From positions 1 to 64,000 of the forward strand of contig DAOUKG010000003.1 in NCBI GenBank assembly GCA_034421575.1: a stretch of 64,000 nucleotides of DNA. The letters are read 5' to 3'. Shown here in pieces: positions 1 through 8,297 of this stretch. A model generated the notes under the pieces. That model had not been told where the DNA came from, searched no databases, and saw only the letters and a program-made list of their open reading frames with translations. Both the position numbers and the translations under genes were made by a program. Origin of the DNA: VXLM01 sp034421575. Lineage in GTDB: Bacteria > Chloroflexota > Dehalococcoidia > Lucifugimonadales > VXLM01. The stretch's first letter is position 1. Every line of letters starts with the position of its first letter.

Positions 1-47
1 TACCCGGTGGGACCCTCAACATGCTTGACTCGCAACACAGTTGCTGG

Positions 48-67
48 ACTCCGGCCTTCGCCGGAGT
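48..67. repeat. short palindrome (dispersed hairpin module)
   Basis: Arms ACTCCGGC and GCCGGAGT flank a CTTC loop. It resembles the 'GTCATTCCxGCGAAxGCxGGAATCC' hairpins found in many gaps of this window. It sits upstream of ispD; there is no T-run, so a terminator role is unsupported. Confidence 0.5.
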
Positions 68-189
68 GACGATTGCTGGTGTTCCTATCAACTCTAAATG
101 CGATTGCCCTGACTTGGCTCCCCCTCCCTCAACATAGACTCACCCTGCCTGTATACTTGAACAAGGTCCGTCATACCGAAAGGCAGTCC

Positions 190-888
190 GTGACCCAGCC
201 AATCAAAATCGCTGCAATACTTCTCGCCGCCGGCGGGAGCACTCGCATGAACGGCGTCGACAAGATCATCGCGCCCCTGCTCGGCCGTCCACTCCTGGCA
301 TACAGCCTCGAACACCTCGCCGAGTCCGCGTCAATCGACAGCATCGTCGTCGTCGCGGGCGAGAGCAACGACGATCCCGTCCGCGACATCGCCCTCCAAG
401 CGTCAACCGACAAGATAGTTGCCGTCTGCACGGGCGGCGTGCGCCGCCAGGACTCCGTTCGCGCAGGACTTGACCATGTCGGCGACGCCACCCACATCCT
501 CGTCCACGACGGAGCGCGTCCCCTCATAGACGCCCCTCTGATCGAACGCGCCGTCCAAGCCGCGTCAGACCACGAAGCCGCTATCGCCGCCGTTCCCGTG
601 AAAGACACCATCAAGATCGCCGACGAAGAAATGTCCGTCCAAAAGACCGTCCCAAGGGAAAGCCTCTGGGCTGTCCAAACACCCCAGGTATTCGAATCTA
701 AGCTTCTCAAAAGGGCTCACCGCAGCATCGAGGCCGATGTTACTGATGACGCATCAATGGTCGAGCTATTGCGACACGACGTTAAGATATTCATGGGTTC
801 CTACGAGAACCTCAAAGTCACGACCCCGGAGGACATCGTCATGGCCGAGGCCGTCCTCCGTTCGCGTCCGAAGGTCGGTGTAGCATGA
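190..888 (+). CDS. ispD: 2-C-methyl-D-erythritol 4-phosphate cytidylyltransferase
   Basis: Transfers CMP from CTP to MEP in the cytosolic MEP isoprenoid pathway. The protein is 232 residues from a GTG start, the usual IspD length. The open frame extends to base 73, but the extra 39 residues look unlike IspD. The nucleotide-binding loop AAGGSTRM is at residues 13-20, with Arg19 and Lys25 in the places of the catalytic Arg and Lys of the E. coli enzyme. Later motifs VHDGARPL, VPVKDTIK and TDDASMVE are all present. A weak GAAAGG lies before the GTG. Its last four bases overlap ispF (ATGA), so the two steps are translationally coupled, a common ispDF pairing. Confidence 0.95.
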   Translation: MTQPIKIAAILLAAGGSTRMNGVDKIIAPLLGRPLLAYSLEHLAESASIDSIVVVAGESNDDPVRDIALQASTDKIVAVCTGGVRRQDSVRAGLDHVGDATHILVHDGARPLIDAPLIERAVQAASDHEAAIAAVPVKDTIKIADEEMSVQKTVPRESLWAVQTPQVFESKLLKRAHRSIEADVTDDASMVELLRHDVKIFMGSYENLKVTTPEDIVMAEAVLRSRPKVGVA

Positions 889-1367
889 CCGTCCGCACCG
901 GCATCGGATTCGACGTTCACCCCCTGGTCGCCGATCGCCCGCTCGTCCTAGGCGGCGTGACCGTTCCACACTTCTCCGGCCTCAAGGGACACAGCGACAG
1001 CGACACCCTCACGCACGCCGTGATAGACGCTCTCCTCGGAGGCGCCGGTCTCGGTGATATCGGCACGCACTTCCCGTCGAGCGACGCGAGCTACAAGGGC
1101 GTTGACAGCATGGTCCTGCTCGACCGCACTTGCACTTTGGTTGGCGCCGCCGGTTGGCGCGTAACCTATGTCGATGCTACAATTATTGCCGAGGAACCGA
1201 AGCTGAGCCCCTTTGTCACGCGAATGGCGAATAACCTGTCGGCCCGCCTCGGTCTTGACGCAAATTCGGTCAACGTAAAGGCCAAGACGACCGACAGCCT
1301 CGGCTTCATGGGCAGACGCGAAGGCATCGCTGCCCTCGCGGTCGCCACCCTGGAATCCGTCGAATGA
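885..1367 (+). CDS. ispF: 2-C-methyl-D-erythritol 2,4-cyclodiphosphate synthase
   Basis: Cyclises CDP-ME 2-phosphate to MEcPP with loss of CMP, in the same pathway as the preceding ispD but two steps later (IspE is not in the window). The protein is 160 residues, normal for the trimeric enzyme. GIGFDVHPL near the N-terminus supplies the zinc ligands Asp10 and His12, and His44 lies just after GHSDSD as third ligand. The C-terminal KAKTTDSLGFMGRREGIAA segment is the conserved CMP/substrate site. It overlaps ispD and cysS by 4 bases on each side, so the three genes read as one operon. Confidence 0.96.
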   Translation: MTVRTGIGFDVHPLVADRPLVLGGVTVPHFSGLKGHSDSDTLTHAVIDALLGGAGLGDIGTHFPSSDASYKGVDSMVLLDRTCTLVGAAGWRVTYVDATIIAEEPKLSPFVTRMANNLSARLGLDANSVNVKAKTTDSLGFMGRREGIAALAVATLESVE

Positions 1368-2725
1368 AGTTCTACAGCACCCTCTCCCGCACCGTTGAAG
1401 AGTTCACCCCCCTCGACAGCGTCGTCCGCATGTACGTCTGCGGCCTCACGCCCTACTCCGAGGCCCATGTCGGACACGCCATGCGGTCCGTCATCTTCGA
1501 CGTGCTCCGGCGCTACCTCGAGTTCCGCGGTTACGAGGTCAAGTTCGTCGAGAACTTCACCGACATCGACGACAAGATGATCGACCGCGCCGCCGAGCAG
1601 GGTGAATCGGTCCACGAGCTTGCCGAGCGCAACATCGACCTCTATCTTGAACAGATGGATGCCCTAAACATCCTGCCTGCCCACCTCTATCCCAGGGCCA
1701 CCGAGGAGATCCCGAAGATCATCGAGATGGTCCAGGCCATGATCGATAATGAAGCCGCCTACGATGCCGACGGCGATGTCTACTTCCACGTCCGCGGCGA
1801 CACCGGCTACGGACGCCTCAGCGGGCGTGACGTCGAAAGCCTGCGCGTAGGCGCGCGCATCGAGGTCGACGAGAGGAAGCGCGACGGCCTCGACTTCGCC
1901 CTATGGAAGGCCCAGAAGCCGGGCGAGCCGGCGTGGGACAGCCCCTGGGGTAAGGGACGGCCGGGATGGCACATCGAGTGCAGCGCCATGGCCGCGAAGT
2001 ACCTGGGAGAGAACATCGACATCCACGGCGGCGGACAGGACCTCATTTTTCCGCACCACGAAAACGAGATCGCCCAGACCGAGGCCTGCACGGGCAACCC
2101 GCCCATGGCCCGGTTCTGGATGCACAACGGCATGGTCGAGCTCGGTGACGAGAAGATGAGCAAGTCCCTGGGCAACATCGTCACCCTCGGCGAGGCCCTC
2201 GAAAGACACTCGTCCGACGCCCTGAGACTCTTCTTCCTCAACTCCCACTATCGTTCACCCCTCGTCTACCGAGAGGACATCATCGAGGCACAGGAACGTG
2301 CCGCCGAGAGGCTCCGCCGAGCCGCAACGGTGGAGAGCGAGGGAAACCTCGACGCTCTCGACCCGTCGCCCTACCGAGAGAAGTTCATCGAAGCCATGGA
2401 CGACGATCTAAACTCTCCCCGCGCTCTCGCAGTCCTCTTCGACATGAGCCGCGACATCAACCGCGCCCGCGAGACAGACCGTGACATCTCGGATGCACAG
2501 TCCCAACTCAAAGAGCTTACCGAAGTCCTCGGTCTCACACTCGAAGAACCCGAAACCGACGGAAGCGCCGACGTCGACGCCCTCATCGACCTCCTCATCA
2601 ACACCCGCACCGCCCTGCGGGCCGCCAAGCAATATGATCTCGCCGACTCCATCCGCGACCAACTCGCCGAGCTCGGCTACGTCCTCGAAGACAACCCCGG
2701 CGGCACCACCTGGAAACGAGCCTAG
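1364..2725 (+). CDS. cysS: cysteinyl-tRNA synthetase
   Basis: Class I synthetase charging tRNA-Cys, 453 residues. The HIGH motif appears as HVGHAMRS and the KMSKS loop as KMSKSLGN. Zinc ligands are recognisable in YVCGLTPY, WHIECSAMA and FPHHENE, the set used by CysRS to discriminate cysteine. The C-terminal anticodon-binding helical part is complete (AKQYDLADSIRDQLAELG). It is somewhat shorter than E. coli CysS (461) but has no missing block. It overlaps ispF by 4 bases. The ispDF-cysS order is also seen in Firmicutes, where the genes are usually neighbours. Confidence 0.96.
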   Translation: MKFYSTLSRTVEEFTPLDSVVRMYVCGLTPYSEAHVGHAMRSVIFDVLRRYLEFRGYEVKFVENFTDIDDKMIDRAAEQGESVHELAERNIDLYLEQMDALNILPAHLYPRATEEIPKIIEMVQAMIDNEAAYDADGDVYFHVRGDTGYGRLSGRDVESLRVGARIEVDERKRDGLDFALWKAQKPGEPAWDSPWGKGRPGWHIECSAMAAKYLGENIDIHGGGQDLIFPHHENEIAQTEACTGNPPMARFWMHNGMVELGDEKMSKSLGNIVTLGEALERHSSDALRLFFLNSHYRSPLVYREDIIEAQERAAERLRRAATVESEGNLDALDPSPYREKFIEAMDDDLNSPRALAVLFDMSRDINRARETDRDISDAQSQLKELTEVLGLTLEEPETDGSADVDALIDLLINTRTALRAAKQYDLADSIRDQLAELGYVLEDNPGGTTWKRA

Positions 2726-2965
2726 GCGAACCGCTACTCAACCACCTTTCCTAACCTTGTGGTTCGACTAAACCGTTCCACCGCTCCGTCATTCCCGCGA
2801 AGGGAGACCTTTCCGTATCCGCTCTGCCGTTGAGAGACTGTCGGTGAAAGGGCATCTCCCAGCTTTGAGACGTCTCTGGATTCCCGCTTTCGCGGGAATG
2901 ACGACTCGATCGCGGATAACAGGGAGAAATTCGAGAATGTCAACACAACGGAACTACCCCAAACC
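2726..2965. repeat. gap between convergent cysS and sufU2 with a dispersed repeat
   Basis: The part at about 2788-2903 is the reverse complement, with mismatches, of the core of the inverted-repeat element at 53283-53522. Shared landmarks are the ATTCCCGC palindromes at both edges, 'GAGACGTCTC' and 'GAAAGGGCAT'. The terminal repeats of the complete element are not found here, so this is an internal or decayed copy. No gene is seen. Confidence 0.7.
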
Positions 2966-3406
2966 TCACCCAGCCAGCGCATCCTCCAGCGCCGACCAGG
3001 ACAACAACGCACACTTGATCCGCACCGGGTACTCCCGCACCGCCGACAGCGTCGGAAGGTCATACATGGCGGCCATATCGGATGCCGAGGGAGATACCCC
3101 ATCCATGATGCCCTCGAATGTCGTAGCCAACCGTCGAATCTCTACTGCCGTCTTCCCAACCACGGCCTCCGACAACATAGAGGCGGTCGATTGATTGATC
3201 GAGCACCCGACAGCCTGGACACCCACGCCGGACACCCGCCCGTCCTCAAATACGAGTTGAATGTCAACCTCGTCTCCGCAAAACGGATTGACGGCCTTCG
3301 CGGAGGCGTCGGGAGAATCGAGAACGGCTTGATTGCGAGGATTACGACGGTGATCGAGGATGGCGTCGTGGTAGAGTTGGTCGAGGCTAGGCGAGTCCAT
3401 TGCCAA
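2966..3406 (-). CDS. sufU: SufU-type Fe-S scaffold/sulfur acceptor, second copy
   Basis: A 146-residue SufU-like protein, last gene of the suf operon. SufU receives persulfide sulfur from SufS in a zinc-dependent exchange. The ligand residues Cys43, Asp45 (NPFCGDE), Cys68 (VGCSINQ) and Cys132 (RIKCALLSW) are all present, as is the extra stretch before the last Cys that separates SufU from IscU. Its start overlaps the end of sufS by 20 bases; the Met two codons later (MDSPSL) is an equally good start. It is clearly different in sequence from the other sufU at 5132-5581, so this is an old paralogue and not a recent duplication. Whether it works as a scaffold or as a transfer protein cannot be told from sequence. 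Confidence 0.9.
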   Translation of the reverse strand: MAMDSPSLDQLYHDAILDHRRNPRNQAVLDSPDASAKAVNPFCGDEVDIQLVFEDGRVSGVGVQAVGCSINQSTASMLSEAVVGKTAVEIRRLATTFEGIMDGVSPSASDMAAMYDLPTLSAVREYPVRIKCALLSWSALEDALAG

Positions 3407-4652
3407 AGTATCGCAAGGCCCCTTTTACCACGTCAACCAGAACGTCAACTTCCTGTTCGGTGTTGTAGACGTAGAACGACGCTCTCGCCGTAGCGGGCAC
3501 TCCCAGCTTGCCCATGAGCGGCATCGTACAGTGGTGCCCCGTCCGCACCGCGATCCCTTGCTGGTCAAGATACGTTCCCAAATCGTGCGGATGCACGTCC
3601 TCGTTGTGGAAGGAAATGACCCCGCCGCGCAGTTCAGGGTCCATCGGACCGAAGACATCCACTTCCTCGATCTCCTTGAACCGTTCAAGCGCATAAGCGG
3701 TGAGCAGCTTCTCGTGCTCCCGGACGTTCTCCATTCCAAGCGACGCAAGGTAGTCCACCGCCGCTCCCATACCGATGGAGTCCGCGATGTTCGGCGTTCC
3801 CGCCTCGAATTTCCAGGGCAGGTCCGCCCACGACGCCTTCTCATACGTGACCTGCAGCACCATCTCGCCCCCGGTCAGGAACGGCTCCATGTCTTCGAGT
3901 AGTTCCCGCTTGCCATACAGCGCGCCGATGCCCGTCGGCCCCATCATCTTGTGTCCTGAGAACGATAGGAAGTCGCACCCGATGTCCTGCACGTCAACCG
4001 GCATGTGCGGAACGCTCTGCGCTCCGTCCACAATGACGGTCGCTCCCACCGCGTGGGCCTTCTCCGTTAGGAATTTGGCGGGATTAATCGTCCCCAGCGA
4101 GTTTGAGGCGTGCGTGAACGCCAGCAGCTTCGTCCGCTCGGTGATGATGGAGTCCACATCGCTCAGATCAAGGGTCCCGTCGTCACTCATGGGAATGAAC
4201 CGAAGCGTCGCTCCACGCTCCGCGGCGATCTCCTGCCAGGGCACCAGGTTGCTGTGATGCTCCATCGGAGTTGTGACGATCTCGTCCCCCGGCTCGATAT
4301 GCCTCCTGCCCCACGAATGCGCCACGATGTTCATACCCTCAGTGGCGTTCCGCGTCCAGATGACAGTCTCCGGCTCCGGGGCGTTAATGAAGTCCGCCAC
4401 CTTCTTCCGAGCGTCCTCGGTCAAGTCGGTGGCCTCCATGCTCAGCGTATGCACTCCCCTGTGCACGTTGGCATTGTAGTTCTCGTAGTAGTCGACAAGC
4501 GATTGAATCACGGAGCGAGGCTTCTGCGTCGTGGCCGCGTTGTCGAGGTAGACGAGCGGCTTCCCGTTCACCATGCGCGAAAGGATGGGAAAGTCCGAGC
4601 GCAGCGCCTGAACATCCAGGGCCTTTGCCGTCTTCGAGATCATTGCTGTCAT
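3387..4652 (-). CDS. sufS: cysteine desulfurase SufS
   Basis: PLP-dependent group II cysteine desulfurase supplying sulfur for Fe-S assembly; 421 residues from the chosen ATG. The PLP lysine is in SFSGHKMMGPTG, and the catalytic Cys is in RTGHHCTMPLM within the C-terminal loop typical of SufS. The open frame extends upstream, but that part lies inside the rrf2 gene in another frame and is not SufS-like. AAGAGG 11 bases ahead supports the ATG at 4652; another ATG lies three codons in. It is the penultimate gene of the operon, overlapping sufU2. Confidence 0.95.
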   Translation of the reverse strand: MTAMISKTAKALDVQALRSDFPILSRMVNGKPLVYLDNAATTQKPRSVIQSLVDYYENYNANVHRGVHTLSMEATDLTEDARKKVADFINAPEPETVIWTRNATEGMNIVAHSWGRRHIEPGDEIVTTPMEHHSNLVPWQEIAAERGATLRFIPMSDDGTLDLSDVDSIITERTKLLAFTHASNSLGTINPAKFLTEKAHAVGATVIVDGAQSVPHMPVDVQDIGCDFLSFSGHKMMGPTGIGALYGKRELLEDMEPFLTGGEMVLQVTYEKASWADLPWKFEAGTPNIADSIGMGAAVDYLASLGMENVREHEKLLTAYALERFKEIEEVDVFGPMDPELRGGVISFHNEDVHPHDLGTYLDQQGIAVRTGHHCTMPLMGKLGVPATARASFYVYNTEQEVDVLVDVVKGALRYFGNGLA

Positions 4653-4686
4653 ATCTTGAATATCCTCTTGAGGATTGGAAACGCGC

Positions 4687-5121
4687 CTACGCTGGCACCT
4701 TTTCCCGTGGCGGAGCAGGCATCCGTTCAACCACGTCGGCGATCGTCGTCGCATTGAGCACTTTCCACATCGCCGCTTCGGCTTCCCGCCATACTGACTG
4801 CTGCCCACAGCACGACGACTGCTCGCAGTTGCCGGCATCGTCGAGACACGCCACAAGAGCGACTGGTCCACCCAAATAGGACATGACGGCGCCCATCGTA
4901 ATCTCGGAGGGCCGTCTTGCTAGAGAGTGCCCGCCAAGAGGCCCGCGTTGAGCCTTCGTGAGACCATGCCGCTGAAGCGAGTGGAGCACACGCGCGAGGT
5001 ACTGTTCGGGTATCCCCTGCCGTCTCGCAATCTCGGAGGCGCGCACGACCGTCTCGTCTGAGTGCTGCGCCAAGTCCACCAGCGCTCGAACACCGTAGTC
5101 CACCTGTACCGGTACGTGCAT
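4687..5121 (-). CDS. Rrf2/IscR-like Fe-S-sensing transcription regulator
   Basis: A 144-residue winged-helix protein of the Rrf2 family. The DNA-binding N-terminus (VDYGVRALVDLA..., SEIARRQGIPEQYLARVLHSL) is complete. Cysteines at 92, 99 and 104 (with 105 adjacent) nearly coincide with Cys92, Cys98 and Cys104 of E. coli IscR, so a Fe-S cluster sensor is likely. It lies inside the suf operon between sufU1 and sufS (10-base gap upstream, 34 bases downstream), which suggests autoregulation. The likely target is the inverted repeat at 9818-9840 over the operon promoter; that link is inference. Confidence 0.9.
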   Translation of the reverse strand: MHVPVQVDYGVRALVDLAQHSDETVVRASEIARRQGIPEQYLARVLHSLQRHGLTKAQRGPLGGHSLARRPSEITMGAVMSYLGGPVALVACLDDAGNCEQSSCCGQQSVWREAEAAMWKVLNATTIADVVERMPAPPREKVPA

Positions 5122-5131
5122 TGTCGGCCTC

Positions 5132-5581
5132 CTATTCCGTCGAAACCGTCTCCTCGCCTTCCAATGCCCCTCGAAGCGCGTGCCATGACAGCGTCGCGCA
5201 CTTGATCCTAGCAGGAAATGACCTCACCCCCGCGAGAACCACCAAATCGCCCAGGCTCTCGTCGTCCTCCGCACCGTTGGCGCCGTTCGTTACAAGGTCG
5301 TGGAACTTTCCGAACGTCGTCTGCGCCTCGTTCACCGTTCGCCCCTTCACCGCCTGCGTCATCAGCGACGCCGACGCCTTGGATATCGCGCACCCCGCCG
5401 CCTCGAACGACACGTCCGTCACCACATCTTCGTCCAGCGTCATATACAAAGTGATCGTGTCCCCGCAAAACGGGTTGAACCCGTGCGACGTGCACGTCGG
5501 ATCGTCCATCTTCCGGAAGTTGCGCGGCTTCCGGTTGTGCTCCAGCACGATCTCCTGGTACAGTTCTTCCAGTTCATCCAC
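5132..5581 (-). CDS. sufU: SufU-type Fe-S scaffold/sulfur acceptor, first copy
   Basis: A 149-residue protein from a GTG start placed 10 bases after GGAAGG and 4 bases beyond the sufD stop. Cys39, Asp41, Cys64 and Cys128 match the zinc-site residues of B. subtilis SufU (41, 43, 66, 128) almost position for position. The SufU-specific insertion is present between Cys64 and Cys128. The frame is open far upstream, but that part overlaps sufD and is arginine-rich nonsense, so the GTG is preferred. This copy is in the usual SufCD-SufU neighbourhood and is probably the canonical one. Confidence 0.93.
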   Translation of the reverse strand: MDELEELYQEIVLEHNRKPRNFRKMDDPTCTSHGFNPFCGDTITLYMTLDEDVVTDVSFEAAGCAISKASASLMTQAVKGRTVNEAQTTFGKFHDLVTNGANGAEDDESLGDLVVLAGVRSFPARIKCATLSWHALRGALEGEETVSTE

Positions 5582-5585
5582 GGCT

Positions 5586-6920
5586 CTAGCTGCCTTCCGA
5601 GCGATTAGATCCGGCGCCGGGCAACCCGTCCGCGAACAGACCGTCGAGATACTCTCGCAGCGGCTCAAGCGACACCCGGTCGATGATCTCCTTGGCGAAG
5701 CCATGCACCAATAGGTCACGCGCCGTCTTCTCGTCGATGCCCCGGCTCCGCATGTAGAAGATCGCCTCGTCTGCAACCGCGCCTGCCGTCGCCCCGTGCG
5801 TCGCTTGAATGTCGTCGGCGTAAATCTCCAGCATCGGCTTGGTGTTGATCCGCGCACCTTTCGATAGCAAGAGGTTCTGGTCCTTCTGGTACGCCTCGCT
5901 CTTCTGTGCATTCGGATGAACGATGACTCCGCCACTGAACACCGCCCTCGACCGGTCATCGAGGATGCCCTTGAAGTACAGATCACTGCACGTCTGCGGC
6001 TTGAGGTGGTCGATGACGATATGGTTATCGATATGCTGCGTTCCGTAGGTGAAGTACAGCCCGCCCACGACGCACGAGCTTCCGGGCGCGTCGAGCATCA
6101 CGTGAAGACCGTTCCTCGCGACCCGCCCGCCTCTAGCAAACGATAGCGAGTTGAATGTACTGTCCTCACTCAGCCGTACCGGCGTGCTTCCAATATGGAA
6201 CGCGCCCGGAGAGTCCATCATCAGCCGGTAGTGCTCTACCTGCGCTCCGGCCTCCAAGATGATCTCGCTCACCGAGTTCGTAAAACACGTCGATTCCCCG
6301 ACGCCGACATAGCTCTCCACGACCGTACACTCGCTGCCCTCACCGGCAATCACCAGGGTTCGCGGATGCGTGGCAATTGCCTCACCATGCTCGGTCGTCA
6401 CGTTCACAAGATGGACCGTAGGTGCGCTGCCCCCGGCTGATACCTTCACGACCGCCCCATCGGTGGTGAATGCCGTATTCAACGCCGTAAACCCGTCCAA
6501 CTCCACGCTGGCCAATGACCCAAGCCGCTCACCCACACCGTTCAAGCTAAGACTGTCGGTGTCTCCAAGCCTCCCAACGACCACGCCGTTCCCAGCGTAC
6601 CCATTCGTCGAGTGTTCAGGAGCGAAGTGTCCATCCACAAAGACCAGTTGCACCCAGTCACTTGAACTGGGAGCAAGGAATGTTAGTAGCCCTGCATCAA
6701 TCGTTCCCGGTCGTTCCACATACCCAAACGTCGTGTTCGCCAGCGCTCCGAGGTTCGTGTACTTCCACTTCTCGTTGTCCTTCCGAGAGGTCGGGAACCC
6801 AAGCATGGAGAAACTGTCAATCCCCCTCCGTCTCAACGCGCTGAGCCAATCCGGCCCTGTCGAAGGAAGCCGGTCGTACTGCTCGGCATAGCGGTCAAGA
6901 GTATTGAGTTTCGATGTCAT
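5586..6920 (-). CDS. sufD: Fe-S cluster assembly protein SufD
   Basis: Component of the SufBCD scaffold complex, 444 residues. The N-terminal region has RKDNEKWKYTNL, the hallmark of SufD start regions, followed by the right-handed beta-helix core and the C-terminal helical block (GATAGAVADEAIFYMRSRGID). The His conserved in SufD is retained in KSEAYQKDQNLLLS...TKPMLEIYADDIQATHGA. No clear Shine-Dalgarno precedes the ATG. The 71-base gap back to sufC contains AT-rich promoter-like sequence (TATAAAG), so a secondary internal promoter is possible but unproven. Confidence 0.95.
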   Translation of the reverse strand: MTSKLNTLDRYAEQYDRLPSTGPDWLSALRRRGIDSFSMLGFPTSRKDNEKWKYTNLGALANTTFGYVERPGTIDAGLLTFLAPSSSDWVQLVFVDGHFAPEHSTNGYAGNGVVVGRLGDTDSLSLNGVGERLGSLASVELDGFTALNTAFTTDGAVVKVSAGGSAPTVHLVNVTTEHGEAIATHPRTLVIAGEGSECTVVESYVGVGESTCFTNSVSEIILEAGAQVEHYRLMMDSPGAFHIGSTPVRLSEDSTFNSLSFARGGRVARNGLHVMLDAPGSSCVVGGLYFTYGTQHIDNHIVIDHLKPQTCSDLYFKGILDDRSRAVFSGGVIVHPNAQKSEAYQKDQNLLLSKGARINTKPMLEIYADDIQATHGATAGAVADEAIFYMRSRGIDEKTARDLLVHGFAKEIIDRVSLEPLREYLDGLFADGLPGAGSNRSEGS

Positions 6921-6991
6921 CTGTTGTTTATTCTGTCTTTATAGAGTTACAAACGACGTTTCACTAAAGCTGTGAAGTACCGCTCTATCGC

Positions 6992-7753
6992 CTAGCTCCC
7001 CACCACCGCCGCCTCTTGAGCGATCCAGTCATACCCCTTCTCTTCCAACTCCAGCGCCAAGTCCTTGCCACCGGACCGGACGATCCGACCATCCACCAGT
7101 ACATGCACGTAATCCGGCGTGACGTAGTTCAAAATCCGCTGATAGTGCGTAACCAGCAGCATGGCGTTGTCCGGGCTTCTATACGAATTAACCCCGTCCG
7201 CCACCGTCCTCAGCGCGTCGATGTCCAGCCCCGAGTCGGTCTCGTCCAACAGCGCCAGCCTCGGACCGAGTACCGCCATCTGCAGAATCTCATTGCGCTT
7301 CTTCTCGCCGCCGGAGAAGCCCTCGTTGACGTTCCGGCGGGACAGGTCTTCGCTCATCCCGATCTCCGCGACCCTCTTCCGGTACAGCGTGTCGAACTCC
7401 CGGGCCGACAACTCTTCCTCGCCGCGCTCTTCCCGGAGAGCATCAAGCGCCGCCTTCAGAAACTGCCGATTTCGCACACCCGGCAACTCCACCGGGTACT
7501 GCATCGCCAAAAAGAGTCCCGCGCGAGCGCGCTGGTCCGGCGTCCATTCGAGAACACTCTCGCTCTCGAACAGGATGTCGCCGTCTATAACGTCGAATCC
7601 GGGTCGCCCCGCAACTGCATTCGCCAGCGTACTCTTCCCGCTCCCGTTCGGCCCCATGATGGCGTGGACCTCGCCCGCTTCCACGGTCAGGTTTATGCCC
7701 TTGAGGATCTCTGTCCCGTTTACTTCGACATGAAGGTCTTGAATCTCAAGCAT
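6992..7753 (-). CDS. sufC: Fe-S assembly ATPase SufC
   Basis: ABC-type cytosolic ATPase of the SufBCD complex, 253 residues. Walker A is GPNGSGKST near residue 36, the signature is FSGGEKKRNE, and Walker B is LALLDETDSGLD, the SufC variant of the DExD segment. The SufC-specific H-loop context LLVTHYQRILNY follows. It sits 27 bases downstream of the DUF1643 gene that splits it from sufB; sufB and sufC are adjacent in most bacteria. Confidence 0.96.
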   Translation of the reverse strand: MLEIQDLHVEVNGTEILKGINLTVEAGEVHAIMGPNGSGKSTLANAVAGRPGFDVIDGDILFESESVLEWTPDQRARAGLFLAMQYPVELPGVRNRQFLKAALDALREERGEEELSAREFDTLYRKRVAEIGMSEDLSRRNVNEGFSGGEKKRNEILQMAVLGPRLALLDETDSGLDIDALRTVADGVNSYRSPDNAMLLVTHYQRILNYVTPDYVHVLVDGRIVRSGGKDLALELEEKGYDWIAQEAAVVGS

Positions 7754-7780
7754 TGCTTTCGTGTTTCTCTCACGTTTCTC

Positions 7781-8266
7781 TTAGTTCAAATAATGTGTTG
7801 GTTGCGTATCGGCCTTTAGCCGCAGGGGATGACGCGGCTGGCCCAACTTTGTAAGTCCAAGATGTCGCAACTTTCGCGTGTGTCCCTCATCTTCGAGCAT
7901 CCGCCGGACAAGTCTGTCGCGACCGAGATAACTTCCATGGTTGCCCCAAGCGCACAGAATCACGTCTGCATCTCTGGCGCTCCGCACGATCCATCCATCG
8001 TTCTCAGGCCCAACAGGATCTTTGCTCTCCTTGAGAGTCCGAGGATAGGGAGACCGCAGCGCGAACAGGTTGCACACGCGCATTGTCGCGTAGCCCCAGT
8101 CTCTAGCGAACCGCTTGCATGCATTCATCGTAGGATCGGACTTCCCAACATCCGCGGTACTAGGATTCAGCATCAGGAACATGCACACACGACCACTACC
8201 GTCAGACACCTTCGCCTCGAGCCAGTACCGGTATCGCTTGTCCTGTGAAATGCAAACGTCATGCAT
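7781..8266 (-). CDS. DUF1643 family protein inside the suf operon
   Basis: A 161-residue protein with the DUF1643 features LNPSTADVGKSDPT (about residues 33-46), RFARDWGY and ILCAWGNHG. The family has no established biochemical role; it is often carried on plasmids and mobile islands. Here it is inserted between sufB and sufC on the same strand with gaps of 31 and 27 bases, so it should be co-transcribed with the suf genes. Its codon use looks less GC-biased than its neighbours, consistent with acquisition. Function in Fe-S assembly should not be assumed from position alone. Confidence 0.85.
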   Translation of the reverse strand: MHDVCISQDKRYRYWLEAKVSDGSGRVCMFLMLNPSTADVGKSDPTMNACKRFARDWGYATMRVCNLFALRSPYPRTLKESKDPVGPENDGWIVRSARDADVILCAWGNHGSYLGRDRLVRRMLEDEGHTRKLRHLGLTKLGQPRHPLRLKADTQPTHYLN

Positions 8267-8297
8267 AGTTCGTTACTCGACATTCCGCAAGGAGGTG

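Noticed and set aside
8286..8296. AAGGAGGTG on the plus strand at the end of sufB
   Set aside because: No plus-strand coding frame of protein-like composition follows; it is the chance complement of the sufB end.
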